Assembly (NCBI RefSeq): GCF_947487515.1
Contig: NZ_CANKWO010000003.1
Location: forward strand, 727,843-791,842
Reading direction: 5' to 3'
Length of the DNA stretch: 64,000 nucleotides
DNA from: an uncultured Litoreibacter sp.
Lineage (GTDB): Bacteria > Pseudomonadota > Alphaproteobacteria > Rhodobacterales > Rhodobacteraceae
Position numbers and translations under genes: made by a program. Of this stretch, positions 1 to 8,644 are shown in pieces. How positions within the stretch are numbered: position 1 is the stretch's first letter; every line of letters starts with the position of its first letter. The notes beneath the pieces are model-generated. The model ran no database searches. It saw nothing but the letters and a program-made list of their open reading frames with translations, and was not told the DNA's origin.

Positions 1-282
1 GCAATCCAGGGCGGTCCAACCGCCTTCTTTCATTTGGTCGAAAGCTGCCTTGAACCCCGTCGGTGTCCGCACAACCCCGTTTTCCAGTTTGCAGCCCTCT
101 TTGTCCCCCACGACGTTGAGCGGTTGCAGCACTTCGGAGGCGATTTTGCCCGCTTCATCCAGAACGGCGGAGGTGAAGTTGGCCTCCAGCTCATCATAGC
201 CAGGCACGGTTTGCGCGGAGACTTTCAGAACGTCATGTAGGACGAATTGCATATCTTTGACTGGGGCGGTGTAGCTGGGCAT
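1..282 (-). CDS. Acyl-CoA dehydrogenase, N-terminal part (runs off left edge)
   Basis: The minus strand reads from an ATG at 280-282 through 94 codons to the window edge with no stop. The sequence begins [20 protein letters not shown], a start I associate with FadE-like acyl-CoA dehydrogenases of Rhodobacterales, and continues with the helical N-terminal acyl-CoA dehydrogenase region. The FAD-binding and catalytic parts lie outside the window. The family oxidises acyl-CoA thioesters with FAD and passes electrons to ETF. It is the third gene downstream of two co-directional MerR regulators, an arrangement that suggests they control it. Only the N-terminus is seen, so substrate class is unknown. 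Confidence 0.8.
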   Translation of the reverse strand, partial: MPSYTAPVKDMQFVLHDVLKVSAQTVPGYDELEANFTSAVLDEAGKIASEVLQPLNVVGDKEGCKLENGVVRTPTGFKAAFDQMKEGGWTALDC

Positions 283-314
283 AGGGGCCTCTTTGCGAAT
301 TTGGTTACGTGGAT

Positions 315-716
315 TTAGGAGTTGGCCGCCTTGGGTAGGCTGCGCGAGGCGATCATTTTTTCTCCCCATTGCAGTTGGGCAGTCAGATCTACAATGGCTT
401 CGTTCAATTCGTCGCGCTGTTTGATCATGTCGGCCAGTCGCTTTTGGCCAATCTCATAGGTCAGGGCAAACTGCGTCGCCTGCTGGTCGCCGATGTGATA
501 TAGATCCAGAAGCTGGCGAATTTCTTCCAGCGAAAAACCGAAGCGTTTGCCTCGCAAGATCAGTTTCAGTCGGGCGCGGTCGCTTTTGGTGAAAAGGCGG
601 CGTTGCCCCTCTCGGATCGGGAACAGTAGTTCTTTGGATTCGTAGAAACGTAAAGTACGCGGAGTTACTCCGTATGCGTCACACATTTCACGAATGGTCA
701 TAGTATCCTCAGACAT
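315..716 (-). CDS. MerR-family transcriptional regulator (first copy)
   Basis: A 133-residue protein. Residues about 5-70 form a MerR winged helix ([20 protein letters not shown], then a wing ending near [17 protein letters not shown]), followed by a coiled-coil dimerisation helix (about 80-120). There is no C-terminal cysteine cluster typical of metal sensors. I chose the ATG at 714-716 because AAAGGA lies 8 bases upstream; an in-frame extension to 785 has no comparable ribosome site. It sits between an acyl-CoA dehydrogenase and a second MerR gene on the same strand. MerR proteins of this layout (LiuR type) control branched-chain or fatty acid degradation, so that role is inferred from context and from the palindrome at 792-807. 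Confidence 0.85.
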   Translation of the reverse strand: MSEDTMTIREMCDAYGVTPRTLRFYESKELLFPIREGQRRLFTKSDRARLKLILRGKRFGFSLEEIRQLLDLYHIGDQQATQFALTYEIGQKRLADMIKQRDELNEAIVDLTAQLQWGEKMIASRSLPKAANS

Positions 717-791
717 TTGATGTCCTTTACTTCTACTTCGCGGTTTCGATGCATTGGACATGTTGAACGTGATCCAACCATACAAGCATTG

Positions 792-807
792 TTGACGTTA
801 ACGTAAA
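792..807. promoter_or_regulatory. LiuR-like palindromic operator candidate
   Basis: TTGACGTTAACGTAAA is a near-perfect 16-bp palindrome 76 bp upstream of the first MerR start codon. From memory it closely matches the motif reported for LiuR, the MerR regulator of leucine/isovalerate degradation. A second shorter dyad, TGACGTAATGTCA, lies at 832-844. The rest of the 786-1023 spacer holds no gene I can support. The assignment is an inference from motif similarity and from the adjacent MerR and acyl-CoA dehydrogenase genes. Confidence 0.5.
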
Positions 808-1023
808 TGTAACGTGGCGTCAGAACTGAGGTGACGTAATGTCAGGAAATTTTTAGGGGGATTTAGCGCAACTTTTGCAAACCACCGCCTGACAAGATAG
901 TGACGCCTTGTGAACAGATTTCCCCGTAAAGCCCATATAAATAAGGGGGAACTGCAAGGGGTATTTCCCCGCAACTGCATTTGGCAAGGGTTCGGATTGG
1001 GGCGCGCCACGGATTTTAGGGGA

Positions 1024-1395
1024 CTACAATCCTGCTGCCACCTGATCGCGAAGGGTTTGAAGTTCAGCGATTGATTCTTCGATCTGTTGCTTGCGGCTGA
1101 GCAGTTCGCCCATCTGTTTGTCCGCAAACTCGATCACGGCTTCCATCTGAGCGCGGTTCTGGGGGTCCGAATTGTACATATCAAGCCACTGGCGGATGTC
1201 CTCCAAGGGAAACCCGAATTTGCGGCCTCTCATGATCAACTTCATGCGCGCGACCTCGCGTGGGTGGTAAAAGCGCGACCGGCCTTCGCGTTCCGGGCTT
1301 AGAAGTTCGATGTATTCGTAGTAACGAAGGGTCCGCGGTGTCACGTCGAACTGGGCACACATTTCTTTAAAGGTCAGGCGGCTGTCAGATGCCAT
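1024..1395 (-). CDS. MerR-family transcriptional regulator (second copy)
   Basis: A 123-residue MerR protein. The winged helix (LTFKEMCAQFDVTPRTLRYYE) is followed by the wing (MKLIMRGRKFGFPLEDIRQW) and a C-terminal helix (about 85-120) rich in Glu, Gln and Lys that would form the dimer coiled coil. It resembles the first MerR protein through the DNA-binding half, so the two are probably paralogues. No metal-binding cysteines are seen. The gene shares direction with the first MerR and the acyl-CoA dehydrogenase and is divergent from two thioesterase genes. An inverted repeat at 1447-1462 in the divergent promoter region is a possible autoregulatory site. Confidence 0.85.
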   Translation of the reverse strand: MASDSRLTFKEMCAQFDVTPRTLRYYEYIELLSPEREGRSRFYHPREVARMKLIMRGRKFGFPLEDIRQWLDMYNSDPQNRAQMEAVIEFADKQMGELLSRKQQIEESIAELQTLRDQVAAGL

Positions 1396-1446
1396 AAGCA
1401 GCTCCGTATCTCATCCGGTATCCCTTCATGCAGGTTTCGTCACGAA

Positions 1447-1462
1447 TACCTTTGCATAGGTA
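1447..1462. promoter_or_regulatory. Inverted repeat in divergent MerR/thioesterase promoter
   Basis: TACCT and AGGTA flank a 6-bp spacer (TTGCAT), giving a 16-bp dyad 52 bp upstream of the second MerR gene and about 95 bp upstream of the first thioesterase. MerR regulators bind such dyads within promoters. The binding protein is inferred only from position. Confidence 0.35.
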
Positions 1463-1557
1463 ACGCGACCATTCTAGTCGCCCTTGGGTGGGAATTTTCA
1501 AACTTATCAGCAATGCGCGCCTTGGCGCTGGTGCGGAAAGCTGCCACAAATGTGCAT

Positions 1558-1995
1558 ATGAGTACAAAAACAGACCGCATGACATTCGCCCGCCAGTTTT
1601 TGGACGCCATTCCGCACTCCCGCGCTTTGGGGATGTGTTTGGACGAGATCGGGGAAGGGTATGCTGTGTTGTCGATGCCCTATGACGAGCGATTCATTGG
1701 CAACCCGTCAACTGGTGTGATCCACGGTGGGGCTGTGTCGGCCTTGATGGATACATGCGGGGGGACTGCTGTGATGTCGCATCCGCAGGCGCACGGGGGA
1801 ACCGCCACGATTGACCTGCGCATCGACTACATGCGTGCCGCAACGCCTGGCCAGCGTATTCGCGCAAGGGCGGAATGCTATCACGTCACGCGCTCTGTAG
1901 CCTTTGTGCGTGCGACGGCCTTGGATGACGATACGGAAAACCCTGTGGCGTCCGCCACCGGTGCGTTCACATTTCAACGGGCGAAAGGGGCTTAG
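1558..1995 (+). CDS. PaaI-type hotdog thioesterase (first)
   Basis: About 145 residues with a single hotdog fold of the PaaI/4HBT type: a glycine after the first strand, then GNPSTGVIHGGAVSALMDTC, whose HGG and following helix form the CoA/active-site region, and later strands (TIDLRIDYMRAA) common to the family. Such enzymes hydrolyse acyl-CoA thioesters; the substrate cannot be read from sequence. Starts at 1513, 1558 and 1579 are all open and none has a strong ribosome site; I prefer the ATG at 1558 (MSTKTDRMTF). The next gene, another hotdog protein, begins 3 bp after the stop, so the two are probably co-transcribed. Confidence 0.8.
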   Translation: MSTKTDRMTFARQFLDAIPHSRALGMCLDEIGEGYAVLSMPYDERFIGNPSTGVIHGGAVSALMDTCGGTAVMSHPQAHGGTATIDLRIDYMRAATPGQRIRARAECYHVTRSVAFVRATALDDDTENPVASATGAFTFQRAKGA

Positions 1996-1998
1996 GTC

Positions 1999-2490
1999 AT
2001 GCGTAAACCCGAACCGGTTCAGGTGATCAAAACGCGCCGAGATGCCGCCTTGCACGGCTTGGTTCAAAGCGTGCCCTACATTCAGTTTCTGGGCGTCGAA
2101 TTCGACCGGCGAGGGGATGAGCTGACGGCTGTCTTGCCGTACCGCGAGGAACTTATCGGGAATCCGATGCTGCCGGCCTTGCATGGGGGGGCGACGGCGG
2201 CCTTCTTGGAAATTACCTCGATCATCGGGCTGACGTGGTCCACCATGTGGTCCGATATGGAAGACGGCAAACTTCAAGATGGGGCACTGCCGGTTATTCC
2301 CAAGACCATCGACTTTACTGTGGACTACCTTCGCTCTGGCCTGCCGCGCGATGCTTATGCGCGGGCTCGGGTGAACCGGTCGGGGCGACGCTACGCTTCG
2401 GTGCATGTAGAGGCGTGGCAGGACAATCGTGATCGTCTATTTGCCCAAGCAACTGGGCATTTCTTGATGCCAACACCTGATGGCAGCTGA
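1999..2490 (+). CDS. PaaI-type hotdog thioesterase (second)
   Basis: A 163-residue hotdog protein related to its upstream neighbour: GNPMLPALHGGATAAFLE matches the neighbour's GNP...HGG motif, and IDFTVDYLRSGLPRDAYARA forms the central strands. It begins 3 bp after the first thioesterase and its 3' end overlaps the MATE gene by 11 bp, so the three genes look like one operon. Two unlike hotdog subunits side by side could make a heteromer or act on different acyl chains; this is conjecture. Predicted cytoplasmic, with no signal peptide. Confidence 0.8.
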   Translation: MRKPEPVQVIKTRRDAALHGLVQSVPYIQFLGVEFDRRGDELTAVLPYREELIGNPMLPALHGGATAAFLEITSIIGLTWSTMWSDMEDGKLQDGALPVIPKTIDFTVDYLRSGLPRDAYARARVNRSGRRYASVHVEAWQDNRDRLFAQATGHFLMPTPDGS

Positions 2491-3802
2491 CCCCGCCGCG
2501 CAGGACCTAACCCACGGGCGGGTTCTGAAAATAGCTCTTCCCATTGTGATTTCAAATGCCACCGTCCCGATCCTTGGGGCGGTGGACACTGGGGTTGTGG
2601 GGCAAATGGGGCTCGCCGCGCCCATTGGGGCAGTGGGGATCGGCGCGATTATTCTGTCGGGGCTGTATTGGTTGTTCGGCTTCCTGCGCATGGGGACCGC
2701 GGGGCTCACCGCGCAAGCCCATGGAGCAGGGGAGACCGGCGAGGTCGCAGCACTGCTGTCACGCTCGTTGATGATCGGGGTCGCGGCCGGACTTGTGATC
2801 ATGGCCTTGCAAATTCCGTTGTTTTGGGGGGCGTTCCAGCTTTCCCCTGCCAGCGCCGAGGTTGAAGACCTTGCCCGAGACTACATGGGCATTCGTGTGT
2901 TTTCCGCCCCTGCCGCGATTGCGATTTACGGAATAACCGGCTGGTTGATCGCATTGGAGCGCACCAGAGCGGTATTGGTGCTGCAGGTTTGGATGAACGG
3001 GCTGAACATCGTTCTCGACTTGATCTTTGTTTTGCAATTGGGCTGGGGCGTCGAGGGCGTGGCCTTTGCGACGTTTCTGGCGGAATGGTCCGGTCTGGGC
3101 CTTGGGCTTTGGCTGTGCCGCGACGCCTTTCGCACACCGGCTTGGAAAGACTGGCCTCGGGTGTTTGACCGGATGCGCCTGACACGCATGGCGGCGGTGA
3201 ATTCGGACATCATGTTGCGGTCGATCCTGTTGGAGGCCGCGTTTATTTCCTTCTTGTTCTTTGGGGCGGACTTTGGCGATGTGACGCTGGCGGCGAACCA
3301 AATCCTGCTTCAGTTCTTGCATATAACGGCTTTCGCATTGGACGGGTTTGCCTTCGCCGCCGAGGCCTTGGTGGGACAGGCGTTGGGCGCACGCAACCGG
3401 TTGCGTTTGCGGCGCGGCGCATATCTGACAACGCTTTGGGGGGTGATTGTGACGGCTGGGCTGGCGCTGTGCTTCGCGCTGTTCGGGGGGCAGATTATCG
3501 ACGTGATGACCACCGCCCCCGAAGTGCAAGACGAGGCGCGCAGCTACCTGATCTATATGGTCGTAGCCCCGTTGATCGGCGTCTATGCGTGGATGTTGGA
3601 CGGAATATTCATCGGGGCTACGCGCACGCGCGACATGCGCAATATGATGGCGGTATCCTTCGTGGTGTATTGCGGCGCCTTGGCTGTGCTGATGCCGGTC
3701 TTGGGCAATCACGGCCTATGGGTCAGCCTGCTGATTTTATTCGTGGCGCGCGGGATAACGCTGGGTTTGCGTTACCCCGCATTGGAGGCAGAGGCGACTT
3801 AA
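2480..3802 (+). CDS. MATE-family efflux transporter (DinF-like)
   Basis: A 440-residue integral membrane protein with about 12 hydrophobic segments. The N-terminal [24 protein letters not shown] helix, the following [10 protein letters not shown] and a second-half repeat ([20 protein letters not shown]) are typical of the DinF branch of MATE exporters, which expel cationic compounds using H+ or Na+ gradients. The length fits the family (about 430-460). The start codon lies inside the end of the second thioesterase gene. The 3' end overlaps the convergent pyrD by 4 bp. The substrate is unknown. Confidence 0.87.
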   Translation: MAADPAAQDLTHGRVLKIALPIVISNATVPILGAVDTGVVGQMGLAAPIGAVGIGAIILSGLYWLFGFLRMGTAGLTAQAHGAGETGEVAALLSRSLMIGVAAGLVIMALQIPLFWGAFQLSPASAEVEDLARDYMGIRVFSAPAAIAIYGITGWLIALERTRAVLVLQVWMNGLNIVLDLIFVLQLGWGVEGVAFATFLAEWSGLGLGLWLCRDAFRTPAWKDWPRVFDRMRLTRMAAVNSDIMLRSILLEAAFISFLFFGADFGDVTLAANQILLQFLHITAFALDGFAFAAEALVGQALGARNRLRLRRGAYLTTLWGVIVTAGLALCFALFGGQIIDVMTTAPEVQDEARSYLIYMVVAPLIGVYAWMLDGIFIGATRTRDMRNMMAVSFVVYCGALAVLMPVLGNHGLWVSLLILFVARGITLGLRYPALEAEAT

Positions 3803-4857
3803 AGCCAGTCGTTGCGCCCTGTTCCTACGGCATCCGCGATATTGGCAAAGCCGTCGCGCTCCAAGAGGGCGTCGAGCCCTTGGGCGATGTCACCGGCCAA
3901 GGACAAACCGCCGTAAACCATTGCCGTATAGATCTGCACCGCGGATGCGCCCGCACGGATCTTGGCATAGGCCTGATCCGCCGAGCCAATCCCGCCTACG
4001 CCCACAAGGGGCATTGCGCCATCCAGAAGCTGCGACAGGCGGGCCAGCACGCGGGTGCTTTTCTCGAAGACCGGTTGCCCCGAAAGACCTCCTGCTTCGG
4101 ATCTATAGGGGGATTTCAGGCCGTCGCGCGACAAGGTGGTGTTGGTCGCGATGATGCCTGCCAAACCGGCCTCAACGGCGACCTCGGCAATTTCACCCAA
4201 AGCGTCATCGTCCAGATCGGGCGCGATTTTCAGGAATACGGGGATCGGAACACGCAATTCCGCCCGCGCCGACATGACACCCGACAATAAGGTCGACAGT
4301 GCAGCGCGGCCTTGCAAGTCGCGTAGCTTTTCGGTGTTGGGTGACGAGACATTCACCGTAGCGAAATTCACATGCGGCCCGCAATGACGCAACACGGTCG
4401 CGAAGTCCTGCGCGCGGTCTTCGCTGTCTTTGTTGGCCCCAAGATTTAGGCCGACCGGTACGCCAACAACCCGTGATGCAAGGCGCTCTGCGATGACATC
4501 CATACCCTCGTTGTTGAAGCCGAAGCGATTGATCGCGGCTTGGTCTTCGGTGAGGCGAAACAGGCGCGGCTTCGGGTTGCCTGGCTGCGGACGCGGGGTC
4601 GCGGCGCCGACTTCCAAAAAGCCGAAGCCAGCTTGAGCCAAAGGTCCGACAACTTCTGCATTTTTGTCAAACCCTGCTGCCAATCCAACAGGGTTTTTCA
4701 ATTCCATGCCCGCCAATGTGGTGGACAGGCGGGGGGAAAGAATGGGGCCTTGTCCAAACCCAAGCCCCATTTTCAACGATTGTATGGCCAAGCCATGTGC
4801 GCGTTCAGGGTCGACGCGGTGCAGGCCTGCAAGGGCTATGCGTTCTAGGGCTTTCAT
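3799..4857 (-). CDS. pyrD: Quinone-dependent dihydroorotate dehydrogenase (class 2)
   Basis: A 352-residue enzyme of the class 2 family, which oxidises dihydroorotate to orotate in pyrimidine synthesis and reduces membrane quinone. Features seen: an N-terminal helical extension (residues 1-40) for membrane association, the FMN-binding [24 protein letters not shown], the catalytic-loop [15 protein letters not shown] whose serine serves as base in class 2 enzymes, and the late phosphate-binding [12 protein letters not shown]. It overlaps the upstream DUF952 gene by 4 bp, so the two are co-transcribed, and converges with the MATE gene with a 4-bp overlap. Confidence 0.95.
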   Translation of the reverse strand: MKALERIALAGLHRVDPERAHGLAIQSLKMGLGFGQGPILSPRLSTTLAGMELKNPVGLAAGFDKNAEVVGPLAQAGFGFLEVGAATPRPQPGNPKPRLFRLTEDQAAINRFGFNNEGMDVIAERLASRVVGVPVGLNLGANKDSEDRAQDFATVLRHCGPHVNFATVNVSSPNTEKLRDLQGRAALSTLLSGVMSARAELRVPIPVFLKIAPDLDDDALGEIAEVAVEAGLAGIIATNTTLSRDGLKSPYRSEAGGLSGQPVFEKSTRVLARLSQLLDGAMPLVGVGGIGSADQAYAKIRAGASAVQIYTAMVYGGLSLAGDIAQGLDALLERDGFANIADAVGTGRNDWL

Positions 4858-5189
4858 GTCAGCTCCTTTGGGAAATCATGGGTCGTGCCGTTCCACGCAA
4901 GAGGGGCTGCACTGGTGACTTCTGACAGCTCCCAATCACGGTACAGATGCGGGAACTCAGCGCCGCCTCGTGACACTTCCCACTTCAACGCGGAATCCGT
5001 TGGGGCCTTGCCCCAGACCAGCCACAGGTCCGTTTGGCCTGTGAAATGCTTGGCGGCGGTCTCTTTTGCCTGCGTTGCGGTGGAGAAATGAATGTAGCCA
5101 TCCGTCAGGTCGATTTGCGCGCCGGTGAAGCGTGAAGTCGCCTGAAACTTGGACCACGCATCAGCGGTCATGATCTTGTAAATATTCAT
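4854..5189 (-). CDS. DUF952 domain protein
   Basis: A 111-residue protein starting [20 protein letters not shown] and containing the DUF952 signature ([18 protein letters not shown], then LWLVWGKAP and [10 protein letters not shown]). DUF952 proteins have a fold related to ADP-ribosyltransferases, but their activity is unknown to me. I chose the ATG at 5187-5189 over an upstream ATG because homologous proteins normally begin at the MxIYK strand. The gene is commonly found immediately upstream of pyrD in Rhodobacterales, as here with a 4-bp overlap. Confidence 0.85.
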   Translation of the reverse strand: MNIYKIMTADAWSKFQATSRFTGAQIDLTDGYIHFSTATQAKETAAKHFTGQTDLWLVWGKAPTDSALKWEVSRGGAEFPHLYRDWELSEVTSAAPLAWNGTTHDFPKELT

Positions 5190-5222
5190 AGGTCTCACAT
5201 GCCCTGTGCTCAAAGAGTGGTC

Positions 5223-5240
5223 AAGTCACCGCGCTGTCAC
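5223..5240 (+). promoter_or_regulatory. Candidate Pho box upstream of 5'-nucleotidase
   Basis: AAGTCAC and CTGTCAC are separated by 4 bp, giving the 7-4-7 direct-repeat layout of a PhoB box; the second half matches the consensus half-site well and the first has two mismatches. It ends 95 bp before the 5'-nucleotidase start. Phosphate control of a periplasmic nucleotidase would make sense, but the site is only a candidate. Confidence 0.35.
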
Positions 5241-5258
5241 ATGGTGACGTTACGCCAC

Positions 5259-5286
5259 TGCACGGAGGGGGCTTTGACTCCGTGCA
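5259..5286 (+). promoter_or_regulatory. Inverted repeat in 5'-nucleotidase leader
   Basis: TGCACGGAG at 5259-5267 and CTCCGTGCA at 5278-5286 are perfect 9-bp arms around a 10-bp loop. The hairpin ends 49 bp before the ATG at 5336. No T tract follows, so it is more likely an operator or an mRNA leader structure than a terminator. Confidence 0.4.
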
Positions 5287-5335
5287 TCATTCGCGCCACT
5301 CTGACGCTAGAATTTTAGAATGGGGGACCATCCAT

Positions 5336-6910
5336 ATGCTTAAGACCTTTCTCTCCAGTGCCGCAGCTCTCACCCTGACCACGGGGATTGCCGCCGCCGA
5401 TTACTCCTTAACGATTTTGCACACCAACGACTTTCACGCCCGTTTTGAGCCGATCAGCAAATACGACAGTGGCTGTTCCGGCGAAGATAATGCCGAAGGA
5501 AAATGCTTCGGGGGTTGGGCGCGTCTGGTGAATGCCGTCAAAGAGGCGCGCGGGCGCAGCAACAACGCCATCCTCGTGGATGGGGGCGACCAGTTCCAAG
5601 GCTCACTGTTCTACACCTACTATAAGGGCAAGGTCGCAGCCGAGATGATGAACGGCTTGAAATATGACGGCATGACAGTCGGGAATCACGAATTTGATGA
5701 CGGCCCAGAAGTTCTTGCGGGTTTCATGGACTCCGTTGGATTTCCCGTCTTGATGTCCAACGCTGATGTGTCTGGCGAGCCTGCTTTGGCAGACAAGTTG
5801 ATGAAGTCCACCGTAATCGAGCGCGGCGGCGAGAAGATTGGCCTGATCGGCCTGACGCCGCTTGATACCCCTGATCTGGCGTCTCCGGGCAAGAACATCA
5901 CCTTCACAGACCCGTCTGAGGCGGTTCAGGGAGAGGTTGATAAACTGACCTCCGAGGGGGTGAACAAAATCATCGTGCTCAGCCACTCCGGCTTTATCGT
6001 CGATAAAATGGTGGCGTCTAAAACCACCGGTGTTGACGTTATTGTTGGCGGTCACTCCAACACGTTGTTGTCAAACACCCAAGAGCGCGCCGAGGATATC
6101 TACCCTGTCATGATCAATGACACCGCGATTGTTCAAGCCTATGCCTACGGGAAATACCTTGGTGAGTTGAACGTCTCCTTCGACGATGACGGCAAAATCA
6201 CCGAGGCCAAAGGCGAACCGATCCTCATCGATGGTCAGGTGGCCGAGGATGAAGCTGTCTTGGCCCGTGTGAGCGAATTGGCGGCTCCGTTGGAAGAAAT
6301 CCGCAACAAGGTGGTCGCCCAATCAGGCGAACTCATCAACGGTGACCGCGCGGTTTGCCGCGTTGAAGAATGTGCAATGGGCAACCTTATTGCGGAAGCC
6401 ATGTTGGATCGCGTGAAGGACCAAGGGGTGACCATATCCATTGCGAATTCGGGCGGCATCCGGTCCTCGATCGACGCAGGTGACGTGACCATGGGCGAGG
6501 TGCTGACGGTGCTGCCGTTCCAGAACACCCTGTCCACGTTTGAAGTCACCGGCCAAACGGTGATCGATGCGTTGGAGAACGGAGTGAGCCAAGTGGAAGA
6601 GGTCAAAGGCCGCTTTCCGCAGGTGGCTGGCCTTCAGTTCAGCTGGGATGCTTCGGTCGCACCAAATGAGGGGCGCATCCAAGCGGTTGCTGTGAAGGAC
6701 GGCGATGCTTGGGTCGAGATTGATCCTGCCGCGACCTACAAACTGGTGTCCAACAATTACGTGCGCGGTGGCGGGGACGGCTACAAAATGTTCACCTCAG
6801 CAGCAAACGCCTATGACTTCGGTCCAGATTTGGCTGATGTTTTGGCAGAATACATGGCTGCTCAAGGTCCGGTTAAGGCCTTCACAGACGGGCGTATCGT
6901 TAAAAAATAG
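5336..6910 (+). CDS. Periplasmic 5'-nucleotidase / metallophosphoesterase
   Basis: A 524-residue secreted enzyme. I chose the ATG at 5336 because it gives a clean signal peptide (MLKTFLSSAAALTLTTG, cleavage near AAA-DY); an upstream in-frame ATG would spoil it. The metallophosphoesterase domain (about 22-300) shows LHTNDFHARF, GNHEFDDG and GGHSNTLL metal-binding motifs. The C-terminal 5'-nucleotidase domain (about 325-500) shows NSGGIRSSIDAG and NYVRGGGDGYKMF for nucleotide binding. Family members dephosphorylate extracellular nucleotides to nucleosides plus phosphate. The gene stands alone, with a hairpin and possible Pho box upstream and a shared terminator downstream. Confidence 0.92.
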   Translation: MLKTFLSSAAALTLTTGIAAADYSLTILHTNDFHARFEPISKYDSGCSGEDNAEGKCFGGWARLVNAVKEARGRSNNAILVDGGDQFQGSLFYTYYKGKVAAEMMNGLKYDGMTVGNHEFDDGPEVLAGFMDSVGFPVLMSNADVSGEPALADKLMKSTVIERGGEKIGLIGLTPLDTPDLASPGKNITFTDPSEAVQGEVDKLTSEGVNKIIVLSHSGFIVDKMVASKTTGVDVIVGGHSNTLLSNTQERAEDIYPVMINDTAIVQAYAYGKYLGELNVSFDDDGKITEAKGEPILIDGQVAEDEAVLARVSELAAPLEEIRNKVVAQSGELINGDRAVCRVEECAMGNLIAEAMLDRVKDQGVTISIANSGGIRSSIDAGDVTMGEVLTVLPFQNTLSTFEVTGQTVIDALENGVSQVEEVKGRFPQVAGLQFSWDASVAPNEGRIQAVAVKDGDAWVEIDPAATYKLVSNNYVRGGGDGYKMFTSAANAYDFGPDLADVLAEYMAAQGPVKAFTDGRIVKK

Positions 6911-6934
6911 GCCCGTTTAAAAATAGGCCCGTTT
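6903..6934. repeat. 16-bp tandem duplication across a stop codon
   Basis: The unit AAAAATAGGCCCGTTT occurs twice in direct succession (6903-6918, 6919-6934). The first copy contains the last sense codons and TAG stop of the 5'-nucleotidase gene. The second is a non-coding copy, so the duplication is probably recent and neutral. Confidence 0.9.
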
Positions 6935-6993
6935 CTGGCTGTCTGAGGTGTCGGGCAGCCAGTATCGCTGCCGCGAATACCAACTCACAAAAA

Positions 6994-7023
6994 AAAGGCC
7001 CCGCTGACAACAGCGGGGCCTTT
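6994..7023. terminator. Bidirectional intrinsic terminator
   Basis: AAAGGCCCCGCTG and CAGCGGGGCCTTT form a perfect 13-bp stem around an ACAA loop, with an A run on the left side (U run for the minus strand) and TTTAAATT on the right. It lies between the convergent 5'-nucleotidase and cupredoxin-like genes and can serve both. Confidence 0.93.
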
Positions 7024-7043
7024 AAATTGTTCAAGCCTAGGGC

Positions 7044-7472
7044 TTATTCGGCAACTTCATCGCCGTTACCGTCGCCGGAAAGCTCGTAGCATTCCGGTGC
7101 TTCACCCGTTTCAGGGGAGCCAAAGCCGCCTTTGTAGTTTTCGTTGAACGTCGATTTGAAGCACAATGTCATCTCGGCCAACAAGGTCACTTCCTTCTCT
7201 TCACCCGGGGCGATCGGGCCGGAGGACCAGCTGTCGTCAATTGCGGTGACGTCGTGGATTTCGTCTTCTTGGTTCTTAACCGTGATTGTTTGCCCAACGC
7301 TTGCCAAAATCAGGGGTGGGAAAAACACACCGCCACGAATGTCGACGTGACGCTCGTTGATCGGATCGTCGTAGCCGGTGACTTCGTCTTCGTTGCTCAC
7401 ATCTTCTGCGGCAGCAACACCAGCGGTGAGTGCAACGGCGCAGGCTGCACAGCTCATTACAAATTTACGCAT
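7044..7472 (-). CDS. Secreted cupredoxin-like protein
   Basis: A 142-residue protein with a signal peptide (MRKFVMSCAACAVALTAGVAAA, cut near residue 22). The mature part has a beta-sandwich pattern: FFPPLILASVGQTITVKNQE, then DEIHDVTAIDD, then EVTLLAEMTLCFKSTFNE. A histidine in the first motif and a cysteine in the last are placed as in plastocyanin-like type 1 copper proteins, although the usual second histidine and methionine are not evident. It could instead be a cupredoxin-fold protein without copper. It is monocistronic, divided from the 5'-nucleotidase by a terminator. Confidence 0.55.
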   Translation of the reverse strand: MRKFVMSCAACAVALTAGVAAAEDVSNEDEVTGYDDPINERHVDIRGGVFFPPLILASVGQTITVKNQEDEIHDVTAIDDSWSSGPIAPGEEKEVTLLAEMTLCFKSTFNENYKGGFGSPETGEAPECYELSGDGNGDEVAE

Positions 7473-7687
7473 TTCAAATTCCTCACGGGTTACGCATTGG
7501 CGATTCTTTGCCAGTTATCTGAACGCTGTGATGCCAAAAGATTGGGGCAAGAGTGGGGCGTTAACCATGCGAATTGGAAACAACGTGTTGCTGAATCGGG
7601 AACAACCTATGCCGAGGTAGAAACCCAAAAGGGGCCGACATCTCTGCCAGCCCCCCCGTGAATGCATTGTGACGCACTAACCTTGTT

Positions 7688-8644
7688 TCAAAGGTGAGCA
7701 CATTCTGGAATTGGGGTGATCAGAGTTCCATCCGCTTTCCATTGCAGTAAATTGTCAACGGTCAGCGCCCCCATCGCCGCGCGGGTCTCGCGGGTGGCGG
7801 ATCCAACATGTGGCAGAAGGATTGTGCGCGCGGAGGTTTTCAACGCGTTAGGGATATGCGGCTCGCCTTCGAACACATCAAGGCCTGCACAGCCCAGCTT
7901 GCCGCTGTCCAACGCCGCAATTAAGGCGGCCTCGTCCACGACGCTGCCACGCGAGACGTTAATCAACATGCCCTCCGGCCCCAAGGCCTCCAACACTTCC
8001 CTATTCACGATCTTATCGGTCGAGGCCCCTCCAGGGGTGATGCACACCAGCACATCGCAATCAGCGGCCATTTCAACAAGGTTACTATAGTAGTCAAAGG
8101 GGACGTCCTTTTTGCTTCGGGTGTGGTAGACGATCTTTGCGTCGAAGATCGACAGGCGTTTCGCGATCTCCTGACCAATGCGTCCCAATCCCAAGATGCC
8201 AATTGTCTTGCCATCAGGCGAGCGCGTCAAAGGGGCATTGCCCTGCATTTCCCAATCGCCAGAACGCGCCCAAGCCTCATCGCGCCGAAACTCGCGCATG
8301 CCGGCAAGCAACAGAAGCAAAGCTGTATTTGCGACTTCACCATTCAGCACATTCGGGGTGTGTGACACCTTGATGCCACGGGCCACACAGGCGTCGGTGT
8401 CGACCGCGTCATAACCCACGCCATATCCCGCAGCAGCTTTCAAATTGGGCAGGGCGGCCATGACGGAAGGTGGGATGCCGTGATGCCCGTTGGTCATGAC
8501 GACTTCGGTCACGGCGCCATGCTCTTTGGCCCATAGGTCCAGATCAGCGATCTCGTCGAGCCGGTGAATGGTGAATTCTGTCGTTAGCCGTGACAGCATC
8601 TCATCGGTTGCATCACCGATCATCAGCAAATTGGGGGTACTCAT
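7688..8644 (-). CDS. D-2-hydroxyacid dehydrogenase (glyoxylate/hydroxypyruvate reductase-like)
   Basis: A 318-residue member of the D-isomer-specific 2-hydroxyacid dehydrogenases. The NAD(P) domain shows TIGILGLGRIGQEIAKR. Catalytic residues appear in order: Arg in NVSRGSVVDEAAL, Glu in LDVFEGEP and His in LLPHVGSATRETR. It is the last gene of a minus-strand operon with an FAH hydrolase (4-bp overlap), a D-xylonate dehydratase and an SDR. If the pathway yields glycolate or glyoxylate, this enzyme could interconvert glyoxylate or hydroxypyruvate with the hydroxyacid; that link is inferred. The substrate may also be another 2-keto acid. Confidence 0.88.
   Translation of the reverse strand: MSTPNLLMIGDATDEMLSRLTTEFTIHRLDEIADLDLWAKEHGAVTEVVMTNGHHGIPPSVMAALPNLKAAAGYGVGYDAVDTDACVARGIKVSHTPNVLNGEVANTALLLLLAGMREFRRDEAWARSGDWEMQGNAPLTRSPDGKTIGILGLGRIGQEIAKRLSIFDAKIVYHTRSKKDVPFDYYSNLVEMAADCDVLVCITPGGASTDKIVNREVLEALGPEGMLINVSRGSVVDEAALIAALDSGKLGCAGLDVFEGEPHIPNALKTSARTILLPHVGSATRETRAAMGALTVDNLLQWKADGTLITPIPECAHL

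Noticed and set aside
798..1127. 109-codon minus-strand frame between the two MerR genes
   Set aside because: It overlaps the second MerR gene in another frame and contains the likely operator.
2759..3712. 317-codon open frame on the minus strand opposite the MATE gene
   Set aside because: It lies wholly inside a well-supported membrane transporter gene, its translation is rich in His, Gln and Arg as antisense frames of GC-rich genes are, and it shows no family motif.
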